The position numbers and the translations under genes are program-made. This document shows positions 57,351 to 64,000 of a stretch of 64,000 bases of DNA, piece by piece. Location of the stretch: contig NZ_LWBU01000279.1 in NCBI RefSeq assembly GCF_001646665.1, forward strand, positions 434,760 to 498,759, given 5' to 3'. The stretch is from Streptomyces noursei. Lineage in GTDB: Bacteria > Actinomycetota > Actinomycetes > Streptomycetales > Streptomycetaceae. A model generated the notes under the pieces. The model saw only the letters and a list, made by a program, of their open reading frames with translations. It made no database searches and was not told the origin of the DNA. Numbering within the stretch: position 1 is the stretch's first letter; every line of letters starts with the position of its first letter.

Positions 57351-58256
57351 ATGACGATCGGTGTCCCCGCGAGCGGTTCGGCGCCCGGTCGGCGCGAGCC
57401 CGGGGCGTACGCCAGGGCCATGGCCCGTACGCCGGTCGCCGTCTGGGAGGACGATCTGACCGACTGGGCGGCGGCGCTCACCTACTACGCCGTGCTGGCG
57501 GTGTTCCCGGGCCTGCTGGTGCTCGTCTTCTCGCTGGCGCTGCTCGGCACGGGTTCCCCGCAGGAGGTCGTCGCGCAGTTGGGGGCGTTCGTGCCGAAGA
57601 CGGCCCGTCCGGTGCTCGCACAGGCGCTGGGCGGCTCCGGGGAGGAACCGTCGGTCCGCTGGGTGCTGGTGGTGCTGACGGCGGGCGCCGCCCTGTGGTC
57701 CGCCTCCAGCTATCTGGCCGTGTTCCGGCGCGCGTTGCACGCGATGTACGGCGTGCCCGACTGTCGTCCCGCCTGGCGGACGCTCCCCGCCATCCTGCTG
57801 CGGGCGTCGACCGTGCTGGCCCTGCTGGTCAGCGGGGTGCTGACGCTGACCGCCGCCGAACGGGTCGCGAGGGCCATCGGCCGGGGCACCGGGACGGACC
57901 ATCAGGCCGCCCTCGTCTGGGCGGGGCTGAAGTGGCCGCTGTTGTTCGGGGTGGGCGTCGCCCTGGTCCTGCTGCTCTTCCGGTCGGGACCGCCGGAGTC
58001 GCGCGGTGTGCGGCAGACGGTGGCCGGCGGGGCGCTGGCGGTGCTGCTGTGGCTGCTGGCGTCGCTGGGGTTCGCGTTCTACGCCGCCCACGTGGCGACG
58101 TACGACCGGCTCTACGGTTCCCTGGCCGGTGTGGTGGCGTTCCTCGTGTGGCTGTGGGTCTCCCACGTGGTGCTGCTGGCCGGCGCGCAGTTCAACGCGG
58201 AGCTCGCCCGTGACGGGCGGCCGCGGAGGCCCGATCCGTGCTCCTCGGCGACGTGA
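57351..58256 (+). CDS. YihY/BrkB-family membrane protein
   Basis: The 301-residue product has six membrane helices and family motifs LTYYAVLAVFPGLLVLV near the N-terminus, RRALHAMYGVPDCRPAWR in the loop and YGSLAGVVAFLVWLWVSHVVLLAGAQFNAEL at the end. Function is unknown; despite the old name 'ribonuclease BN' it is not a nuclease. The start is ATG 57351 about ten bases after GGAG. The PAP2 gene overlaps its end by 19 bases. Confidence 0.92.
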   Translation: MTIGVPASGSAPGRREPGAYARAMARTPVAVWEDDLTDWAAALTYYAVLAVFPGLLVLVFSLALLGTGSPQEVVAQLGAFVPKTARPVLAQALGGSGEEPSVRWVLVVLTAGAALWSASSYLAVFRRALHAMYGVPDCRPAWRTLPAILLRASTVLALLVSGVLTLTAAERVARAIGRGTGTDHQAALVWAGLKWPLLFGVGVALVLLLFRSGPPESRGVRQTVAGGALAVLLWLLASLGFAFYAAHVATYDRLYGSLAGVVAFLVWLWVSHVVLLAGAQFNAELARDGRPRRPDPCSSAT

Positions 58257-59221
58257 ACCGCTCGCCGTCGCGGTTCACCCGTGGCGCGACGGGCAACAAG
58301 ACGCCCATGACGACGGGCAACGGCGGGAGCGCCGGACGGATCGGCCCACTGGCGCTGCTGCCGGTGCTGGGGCTGTTGATGGTGGGCGCGGGCCTGCTGG
58401 TCACGGGCCCGGCGGCGGACCACCCGCCCCTGACGGCGGAGGACGCGGTCAGCAGGTGGTTCGCCGCCCGGCGCGGCGGTACGGCCACGGGGGTGTCGGA
58501 GTGGCTGACGTTCGTCGCGTCCACGGAGAGCGTCATCGGGGTCACGGTCGTGTGCGTGGTCGCGCTGATCGTGCTGCCGCGCGCGCCCCGCTGGCCGGAG
58601 GCGCTGTTCCTGGTGGGGTCGGTGGCCGCGCAGTCGGCCCTCTTCCTGCTGGTGACGGTGTGCGTGGAGCGGCCGCGGCCGGACGTGCCGCGCCTCGAAC
58701 CCGCCCCGCCCACCTCCAGTTTCCCCTCCGGGCACGTCGGCGCCTCGCTCGCCCTCTACGGCGGGCTGGCCACCCTGGCGGTGACCCGGCTGCGCGGGCC
58801 CTGGCGGTACGTGGCCGCCGGTCTGCTGCTGATGGTGCCGCCGGCGGTGGCGGTGTCGCGGCTGTACGGGGGGATGCACCACCCGAGCGACGTGGTCGGC
58901 GGGCTGGTCAACGGCGCGGGCGTCCTGCTCGTCATGGCGCGCGCACTGCTGTCCCCGCCCCTGCGGCGGCCGGAGCGCGCGCCGGGAGCGGCGCCGGGCC
59001 GGTCGTGGGCAGGGGTACGGGCGTGGGCGCCGGACCGTGTGCCGGGTGGGCCGTCCGCCGGTGCGCGGACGGACGTGCGTACGGTCCGCCGCGGGCCGCG
59101 CCGGGAACCGGGCGGTGACGACGTGCGCGTCGCGGCCGGCCGGCGAGCGGCAAAGGCGGCGGGCGGCGGGGGCTCCCGGGGCGACGGGCCAGGACCGGAC
59201 GGGGCGGGGCGGGAGCCGTGA
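58238..59221 (+). CDS. PAP2-family membrane phosphatase
   Basis: The product has about 327 residues with several helices and the three phosphatase motifs: VCVERPRPD, FPSGHVGASL and SRLYGGMHHPSDVVGG (catalytic His and Asp). It dephosphorylates lipid phosphates such as phosphatidate or undecaprenyl pyrophosphate. The start is GTG 58238 behind GGAGG, overlapping the YihY gene; ATG 58307 is an alternative. The last 90 residues are a disordered Arg/Gly-rich tail. Confidence 0.9.
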   Translation: MLLGDVNRSPSRFTRGATGNKTPMTTGNGGSAGRIGPLALLPVLGLLMVGAGLLVTGPAADHPPLTAEDAVSRWFAARRGGTATGVSEWLTFVASTESVIGVTVVCVVALIVLPRAPRWPEALFLVGSVAAQSALFLLVTVCVERPRPDVPRLEPAPPTSSFPSGHVGASLALYGGLATLAVTRLRGPWRYVAAGLLLMVPPAVAVSRLYGGMHHPSDVVGGLVNGAGVLLVMARALLSPPLRRPERAPGAAPGRSWAGVRAWAPDRVPGGPSAGARTDVRTVRRGPRREPGGDDVRVAAGRRAAKAAGGGGSRGDGPGPDGAGREP

Positions 59222-59256
59222 GCGGTGGGGGGCGCCTTCCGCCCTCCCCCGGCCGG

Positions 59257-60057
59257 TCACGCCGCCGGGTCCCAGGCACCCTCGAACAGCGCGAGCTCCA
59301 GCAGGTCGGGGCGGGACCACGGCCGGCCTGTGCCGGCGCGGGCCGCCCGGTCGGCGGCGGCCGTCATGAACCGCAGGTACACGGCGTAGCGGTGGGACGT
59401 CCAGCCCGTGTCCGACCAGATCCAGGCCGCGACGTCCGCCGCGTCGGGCACACCGCTCTCCCGCCCCACCCGCGCGGCGTGGACGCGCAGGACGCGCGCG
59501 ACCCGCTGGTCCAGGATCAGCGCGCGGGGTGCGCCGCCGGGGGTGTGGGGCCGCCGGTCGAGGAAGTACAGCAGCTTGGTGAAGAAGGCGGGGCCCAGTC
59601 CCTTCACCGTGCCCCGCAGCGCCTGGTAGGCCGCGACCGCGCCGGCCTCCCCGAGGTGGCGGTCGGCGTGCGCCACGGCGTCGGCGACCCCCGGCCCGGC
59701 GAGGATCTCCGCCAGCCGGTGGGGCCCGTACCCCGTCCGGCCCTGCCCCCAGACGTACGAGGCCACCAGGGCCTTCTCCCATTCGCCCCGCGCCGCCGCC
59801 CGCTGCACCGCGGTCCGCGCCTGCGCCCGGTCGACCGTCGCGATCCGGCCGTCCGTCCTCGCGGCGAACCCGTCGGGCCAGGGCTCGACGCCCGACCAGT
59901 GCACGGGGACGTACGCCACGGCGTGGTCACCGGAGCCGGACGCGTACCGGGCCCCGGGCCCCGCGGACCAGGCGCCGAGCGCCCGGACGGCGGCTTCCGG
60001 CAGCAGCAGCCGCATCATCTCGGCATCCAGCGCGTCGGCCAGATCCTGTCGCCCCAT
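59257..60057 (-). CDS. OGG-fold (8-oxoguanine glycosylase-like) HhH protein
   Basis: The 266-residue product shows the HhH-type glycosylase core of OGG-fold proteins: LRGTVKGLGPAFFTKLLYFLDRR followed by RALILDQRVARVLR, where the Lys/Asp pair corresponds to the catalytic Lys and Asp of the superfamily. It probably recognises a damaged or modified base. ATG 60057 follows GGGGGAGG. It stands alone. Confidence 0.75.
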   Translation of the reverse strand: MGRQDLADALDAEMMRLLLPEAAVRALGAWSAGPGARYASGSGDHAVAYVPVHWSGVEPWPDGFAARTDGRIATVDRAQARTAVQRAAARGEWEKALVASYVWGQGRTGYGPHRLAEILAGPGVADAVAHADRHLGEAGAVAAYQALRGTVKGLGPAFFTKLLYFLDRRPHTPGGAPRALILDQRVARVLRVHAARVGRESGVPDAADVAAWIWSDTGWTSHRYAVYLRFMTAAADRAARAGTGRPWSRPDLLELALFEGAWDPAA

Positions 60058-60245
60058 GTCCGTTTCCTCCCCCTCGTGTCGGTGTGCGCCGGCGCGGAGA
60101 CCAGCAACCCCGGCGGGCTGGAGGTGCGGACGGTCCGGAAGTGTCGGCGGGCACCCCGGGCGCCGGGCGATGAGTTCCGGTCCCCCAGTCTGCCGCGGGG
60201 CCGTCCGGCGGCGGCCGCACTTCGAGCAGGGGACTCTAGTGGCGC

Positions 60246-60260
60246 AGCTCACATACTGAG
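60246..60260. promoter_or_regulatory. GCTCA-CATAC-TGAGC dyad upstream of quinone oxidoreductase
   Basis: A perfect 5-5-5 inverted repeat lies in front of an AT-richer patch GGTTGGTAATCTT that may hold the -10 box of the oxidoreductase gene. It is a candidate operator. Confidence 0.35.
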
Positions 60261-60353
60261 CGGTTGGTAATCTTCCTCGCCTGATGGGAACGTGACCGCG
60301 AGGGGCTCCGCGGGAGCGACCGCGGGACAACGTCAGGGAAGTGAGGAGCGACC

Positions 60354-61310
60354 GTGCGTGCGATCCACGTCACCGAATTCGGCGGGCCGGAAGTGCTGCG
60401 ACTGGTGGAGGTGCCCGAGCCGCGGCCGGAGCCCGGCCGCCTGCTGATCGACGTCTCGGCCGCGGGCGTCAACTACGCCGACACGCACGCGGTCGAGGAC
60501 TCGTACCTGTCCCGTACCACCCTTCCCATGATTCCGGGCGGTGAGGTGGTCGGCCGTACCGAGGACGGGCGGCGGGTCGTCGCGCTCGCGGACAACTACG
60601 GCGGGTACGCGGAGAAGGCGTCGGTCCTGGAGGACCTGGCGATCGACGTCCCCGATGCGGTGAGCGACGGACAGGCCCTGGCACTGATCGTGCAGGGCCT
60701 CACCGCCTGGCACCTGCTGCGCACGTCGGGGCGGATGGCCGCGGGCGAGTCGGTCGTCGTGCACGCCGCCGCGGGCGGCACCGGGTCGCTCGCCGTCCAG
60801 CTCGCGAAGACGTTCGGGGCGGGGCGGGTCATCGCGACCGCCTCCACCCCGGAGAAGCGGGAGCTCGCCCTCTCCCTCGGTGCGGACGTCGCCGTCGACG
60901 GGGCCGCGGAAGGGCTGAAGGACCGGCTGACGGAGGCCAACGGGGGCAGGAAGGTCGACGTCGTCCTGGAGATGACCGGCGGCCCGGTCTTCGAGGAGTC
61001 CCTCGCCGCCCTGGCGCCGTTCGGCCGCCTCGTCACGTACGGCATGGCGAGCCGCCAGGCACCGCAGCCCGTGCACGCCGCGCAGTTGATGGGCCGGTCC
61101 CGGGCGGTCGTCGGGTTCTGGCTGATGCACGCGGTCGCGCGGCCCGGCATGTACCGGGAGCCGATGGCCGAGCTGCTCGACATGGTCGGCGACGGACGTC
61201 TGTCGCCGCAGGTCGGCGGCGTGTACCCGCTGTCCGACGCGGCGCGTGCGCACGAGGACCTCCGCGCCCGCAGGACGGTCGGCAAGCTGGTGCTGGACAC
61301 CTCGCGCTGA
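60354..61310 (+). CDS. NADPH:quinone oxidoreductase-like MDR protein
   Basis: This 318-residue zinc-free medium-chain reductase has AGVNYADTHAVED, the cofactor loop VHAAAGGTGSLAVQLAKTFGA and GRLVTYGMASRQ. It reduces quinones or alkenals with NADPH. The start is GTG 60354 behind GAGGAG. Confidence 0.92.
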   Translation: MRAIHVTEFGGPEVLRLVEVPEPRPEPGRLLIDVSAAGVNYADTHAVEDSYLSRTTLPMIPGGEVVGRTEDGRRVVALADNYGGYAEKASVLEDLAIDVPDAVSDGQALALIVQGLTAWHLLRTSGRMAAGESVVVHAAAGGTGSLAVQLAKTFGAGRVIATASTPEKRELALSLGADVAVDGAAEGLKDRLTEANGGRKVDVVLEMTGGPVFEESLAALAPFGRLVTYGMASRQAPQPVHAAQLMGRSRAVVGFWLMHAVARPGMYREPMAELLDMVGDGRLSPQVGGVYPLSDAARAHEDLRARRTVGKLVLDTSR

Positions 61311-61330
61311 GGCCGGGCGGCGGGCCGGGG

Positions 61331-61456
61331 CGGCGGGAGGCCCGGACGACGGCAGCCGGTCCCCCGGACGACGCGGCGGGAGGCCCGGACTACGGCCGGC
61401 CCCCCGGACGACGCGGCGGGAGGGCCGGACGACGGCGGCCGGTCCCCCGGCCGGCC
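61331..61456. repeat. Three tandem ~42-bp repeats downstream of oxidoreductase gene
   Basis: Units begin with CGGCGGGAGG at 61331, 61374 and 61414 (lengths 43, 40 and 43) and share GGCCCGGAC, CGGCCGGTCCCCCGGACGAC-type blocks. They fill most of the 196-base gap between convergent genes and can form hairpins, so they may act as the terminator. Confidence 0.65.
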
Positions 61457-61506
61457 GTCCTCCGGCCCGTGCGCCCCACGTGCCGCCGGTCCCCGCCTCG
61501 CCGGGC

Positions 61507-62940
61507 TCAGCCCGCGTGCCGGGCCATCCAGTCCTCGACGTCGGCCGACGAGCGCGGCAGGCCCGCCGACAGGTTCTCGTGGCCGTCGCCGGTCACGAGC
61601 AGGTCGTCCTCGATCCGGACGCCGATGCCGCGCCACTCCTGGGGCACGGTGAGATCGTCCGGCTGGAAGTACAGGCCCGGCTCGACGGTGAGCACCATGC
61701 CGGGCTCCAGCTCCCCGTCGACGTACTCCTCGTTCCTGGCCTGCGCGCAGTCGTGGACGTCCAGGCCGAGCATGTGGCCGGTGCCCGCCATGGTGAAGCG
61801 GCGCTGGAGGCCCAGTTCGTAGGCGCGCTCGGCCGGGCCCGGGACGAAACCCCAGTCGACCAGCCGCGCCGCCAGGTGCCGCTGGGCCGCCTCGTGGAAG
61901 TCGCGGTACGCGGCTCCCGGCTTGACGGCCGCCATCCCCGCCTCCTGCGCCTCGTGCACCGCGTCGTAGACCTCGCGCTGGAGGGGCGTGAAGGTGCCGC
62001 TGATCGGCAGTGTGCGCGTGACGTCGGCGGTGTAGAGGGTGCGGGTCTCCACGCCCGCGTCGAGCAGCAGCAGGTCGCCCGGGCGGACCGGGCCGTCGTT
62101 GTCCGTCCAGTGCATGATCGTGGCGTGCTCGCCGGCGGCGCAGATCGAGCCGTAGCCGACCGAGTTGCCCTCCAGCCGCGCGCGGCGGAAGAAGGTGCCC
62201 TCGATCCACCGCTCCGACGACGCGACCGCCGTGGACAGGTCCCCGACCACATCGACGAAGCCGCGCACCGTGGCGTCCACCGCCTCGCGGAGCTGGGCGA
62301 TCTCCCAGTCGTCCTTGACGAGCCGGAGGTCGCCGAGCGCCTCTTCCAGTTCGGCGTCGCGCTCCTCGTCGGTCGTGACGGCGGCCTGGAGGGCGGGGTC
62401 GACACCCCGGACGATCCGGGTCGGTGCTCCCGAGGCGGCGGCCAGGTCACGGGCCGCCGTGCGCACGTCCCGGCACGGCAGTCCGAGGACCGCCTCCGAC
62501 TCGGCGAGGGAGCGGCGCCTGCCCGTCCACAGCTCCGCCGTGGCGCCGGTCCAGAACTCGTCGGTGTCCCTGCCGTCCCTCGGCAGCTGGTAGCAGTAGG
62601 CGTCGTGGCCCCCGTCCGCGCGGGGCTCCATGACGAGGGCACCGTCCCGCGCGCGGTCCCCGGTCATGTGCACGTAGCCCGAGAACGGCCGGAACGGGTA
62701 GAGGTCGTCGTTGGAGCGGACCTTGAGGTTCCCCGAGGGGACGACCAGGCGCTCGCCGGGGAAGCGGGCGGAGAGCCGGGCGCGGCGGCGGGCCGCGTAC
62801 GGCGCCTGCTCGTCGAGCCGCAGGTCGCGCCGCTCGGTGTCCGCCCATCCCGTTCGCATGAGGGCGGAGAGTTCCTCGGAGATGCCTGAGTAGAGACCGT
62901 TCTTGCGGCCTTTCGCCACGGTGTGCACCTTCTTCCGCAT
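61507..62940 (-). CDS. Xaa-Pro aminopeptidase (M24B, PepP type)
   Basis: The 477-residue product has an N-terminal creatinase-like domain (RLVVPSGNLKVRSNDDLYPFRPFSGYVHMTGD) and a C-terminal pita-bread metallopeptidase with five metal ligands in LLLDAGVET, YTADVTRT, GTGHMLGLDVHD, LTVEPGLYF and GVRIEDDLLVT. It removes an N-terminal residue before proline. The start is ATG 62940, without a clear ribosome site. Streptomycete relatives have a slightly longer N-terminus. Confidence 0.93.
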   Translation of the reverse strand: MRKKVHTVAKGRKNGLYSGISEELSALMRTGWADTERRDLRLDEQAPYAARRRARLSARFPGERLVVPSGNLKVRSNDDLYPFRPFSGYVHMTGDRARDGALVMEPRADGGHDAYCYQLPRDGRDTDEFWTGATAELWTGRRRSLAESEAVLGLPCRDVRTAARDLAAASGAPTRIVRGVDPALQAAVTTDEERDAELEEALGDLRLVKDDWEIAQLREAVDATVRGFVDVVGDLSTAVASSERWIEGTFFRRARLEGNSVGYGSICAAGEHATIMHWTDNDGPVRPGDLLLLDAGVETRTLYTADVTRTLPISGTFTPLQREVYDAVHEAQEAGMAAVKPGAAYRDFHEAAQRHLAARLVDWGFVPGPAERAYELGLQRRFTMAGTGHMLGLDVHDCAQARNEEYVDGELEPGMVLTVEPGLYFQPDDLTVPQEWRGIGVRIEDDLLVTGDGHENLSAGLPRSSADVEDWMARHAG

Positions 62941-63013
62941 GGGTTGCTGCGTGCCGCCGGGCGCCGGCGGCCCGCGCACGCTATCCGGCTCCGCGACCGC
63001 GTGGTGCCCGGTT

Positions 63014-63026
63014 GTGCCACTGGCAC
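63014..63026. promoter_or_regulatory. GTGCCA-C-TGGCAC palindrome in divergent promoter
   Basis: A perfect 13-base palindrome lies between the aminopeptidase and the regulator gene. It is 45 bases before the regulator start, which also has a GATAAT -10 box at 63058-63063 and is probably leaderless. Autoregulation is possible. Confidence 0.45.
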
Positions 63027-63070
63027 GGATCGGACACGGCGGCGGGGCGGAGCCGTCGATAATGCGACGC

Positions 63071-64000
63071 ATGACGAACGCGAGACTCGGCGAGGCCCTG
63101 CGGCTGCTGGGCGTCGACCCGACGGCCGCCCGGGTCTACCTGGCGCTGCTCGAACTGGCCCCGGCCCCGCTGCGGGCGGTCGCGGCCGCGACCGGTCTGG
63201 ACGGCGCCGAACTCGCCACGGCGTACGGGGCCCTGGTGGACGCCGGGCTGGCCAGTGCCGCCGAGGAGGGCGGTGAGGTGGTCGCCCCGGTGCCGCCGGC
63301 CGCCGGTCTGGAGATCCTCGCCCGGCACCGGGCGACCGAGATCGAGGAGTCGCGCATCGCCGTCGGCGGCGCGTTCGAGACGTTCCGCCGGCAGCGGCTC
63401 GCCGCGTACAACGACGATCTCGTGGAGGTCGTCACCGGGGAGGCCATCGGTCCGCGGATCCGGCAGGCCTGGGCGAGCGCGCGGGAGCAGATCCGGCAGT
63501 TCGAGTCACCGCCGTACTTCCCCCTGCCGGGCGCCACGGACGACGCGCTGGCCACGCTCGCGCGCGGGGTGACGCAGCGGGTCGTGTACTCGCGGGAGTC
63601 GCTGGAGCACCCGGGGCACCTGAAGGAGGTCGTCGAACCGTGCGTCCGGGCCGGCGAACAGGCCAGGGTGCTCCCGTCGGTACCGGTCAAGCTGGTGATC
63701 ATCGACGATGCGTACGCCCTCGTGTCCTTGTCGATCAAGGAGGCGGACGTGCACAACACCATGCTCGTCGTGCAGCCGTGCGGCCTCCTCTCCGCCCTCA
63801 TGGCGCTGTTCGAGCAGTCCTGGCTCAACGCCCTCCCGTTCCACGGCCGCACCACCCGCCCGGGCGGCCTGCCGCCCGGGGACCGCCGTCTGCTGTGGCT
63901 CCTCGCGGGCGGCGCGAGCGACGACGTGATCGCCCGCGAACTGGGCGTCAGCCGCCGCACGCTGTACCGCCGCCTCCAGGTCCTCATGGCCCGGCTGGGC
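63071..64000 (+). CDS. TrmB/LuxR-like HTH regulator (3' truncated by window)
   Basis: At least 310 residues are visible. An N-terminal TrmB-like winged helix (LRLLGVDPTAARVYLALLELAPAPLRAVAAATGLDG) is followed by a helical linker, a central alpha/beta domain (about 110-240, RVVYSRESLEHPGHLKEVVEP) and the start of a C-terminal LuxR-type HTH (LLWLLAGGASDDVIARELGVSRRTLYRRLQVLMARLG) that runs off the window. This two-HTH layout is common among actinomycete regulators. ATG 63071 is used; ATG 63062 is in frame. No ribosome site, but a -10 box 7 bases upstream suggests a leaderless mRNA. Confidence 0.85.
   Translation, partial: MTNARLGEALRLLGVDPTAARVYLALLELAPAPLRAVAAATGLDGAELATAYGALVDAGLASAAEEGGEVVAPVPPAAGLEILARHRATEIEESRIAVGGAFETFRRQRLAAYNDDLVEVVTGEAIGPRIRQAWASAREQIRQFESPPYFPLPGATDDALATLARGVTQRVVYSRESLEHPGHLKEVVEPCVRAGEQARVLPSVPVKLVIIDDAYALVSLSIKEADVHNTMLVVQPCGLLSALMALFEQSWLNALPFHGRTTRPGGLPPGDRRLLWLLAGGASDDVIARELGVSRRTLYRRLQVLMARLG

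Overview
The window looks like a chromosomal segment from a Streptomyces-type actinomycete. The DNA is very GC-rich, with strong G/C bias at third codon positions. Several genes start with GTG or TTG, and several appear to be leaderless behind TANNNT -10 boxes. The gene content is also typical of the group: a streptogrisin-type protease, a SpoIIE phosphatase with an anti-sigma-type kinase domain, ROK regulators, NarL-type two-component genes, and a c-di-AMP riboswitch in front of a LysM wall hydrolase. I see no tRNA, rRNA, CRISPR array, insertion sequence or phage structural gene. Two features run off the window: an MMPL exporter at the left edge and an HTH regulator at the right edge.

Left part (1-13.6 kb). 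The MMPL tail converges on a two-gene operon that matches betaine-lipid synthesis (BtaA/BtaB). Then come a secreted S1 protease, a large PAS-GAF-SpoIIE-HATPase signalling protein, an XRE-cupin regulator and the riboswitch-controlled LysM/transglycosylase gene. A 52-residue Cys-rich peptide follows, with a Fur/Zur-like palindrome over its promoter. A conserved operon reads leftward: DUF2617, DUF4247 lipoprotein, DUF350 membrane protein, membrane-fused aminopropyltransferase. A small pyrimidine-dimer-glycosylase-like protein closes the block.

Middle part (13.7-43.4 kb). This is a carbohydrate and regulator region. A secreted discoidin/beta-helix protein has a LacI-type operator in front. Two nearly identical ROK regulators lie about 14 kb apart in opposite orientation, one of them divergent from a sugar ABC transporter/beta-glucosidase operon. 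An orphan MalK-type ATPase and a decayed LacI-regulator tail lie beyond. Between them are a MerR/hydrolase pair with a textbook 19-bp-spacer promoter, an Rrf2 regulator with an acyl-CoA-dehydrogenase-like gene, RNase HI with an extra C-terminal Cys motif, and a Tat-exported propeller-amidohydrolase. Then come a GCS2 ligase, CorA, an AI-2E family protein, and a NarL-type two-component system divergent from an ABC/FtsX exporter.

Right part (43.5-64 kb). The most unusual block is 44.6-51.8 kb. It holds a protein of only two LysM motifs, a four-helix membrane protein, a peptidoglycan-binding peptide, a trypsin-like protease fused to a DRGH-type DNA/RNA nuclease, a trypsin-like protease fused to an alpha/beta hydrolase through a repeat linker, and a LysM/peptidoglycan-binding protein. 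None has an obvious signal peptide. My inference is a protease-gated multi-effector cassette, either for conflict or programmed death or for an uncharacterised secretion route. After it come two tandem MuiA/DUF4139 proteins, an arylamine N-acetyltransferase, YihY and PAP2 membrane proteins, an OGG-fold glycosylase, a quinone oxidoreductase, an M24 Xaa-Pro aminopeptidase and the partial HTH regulator.
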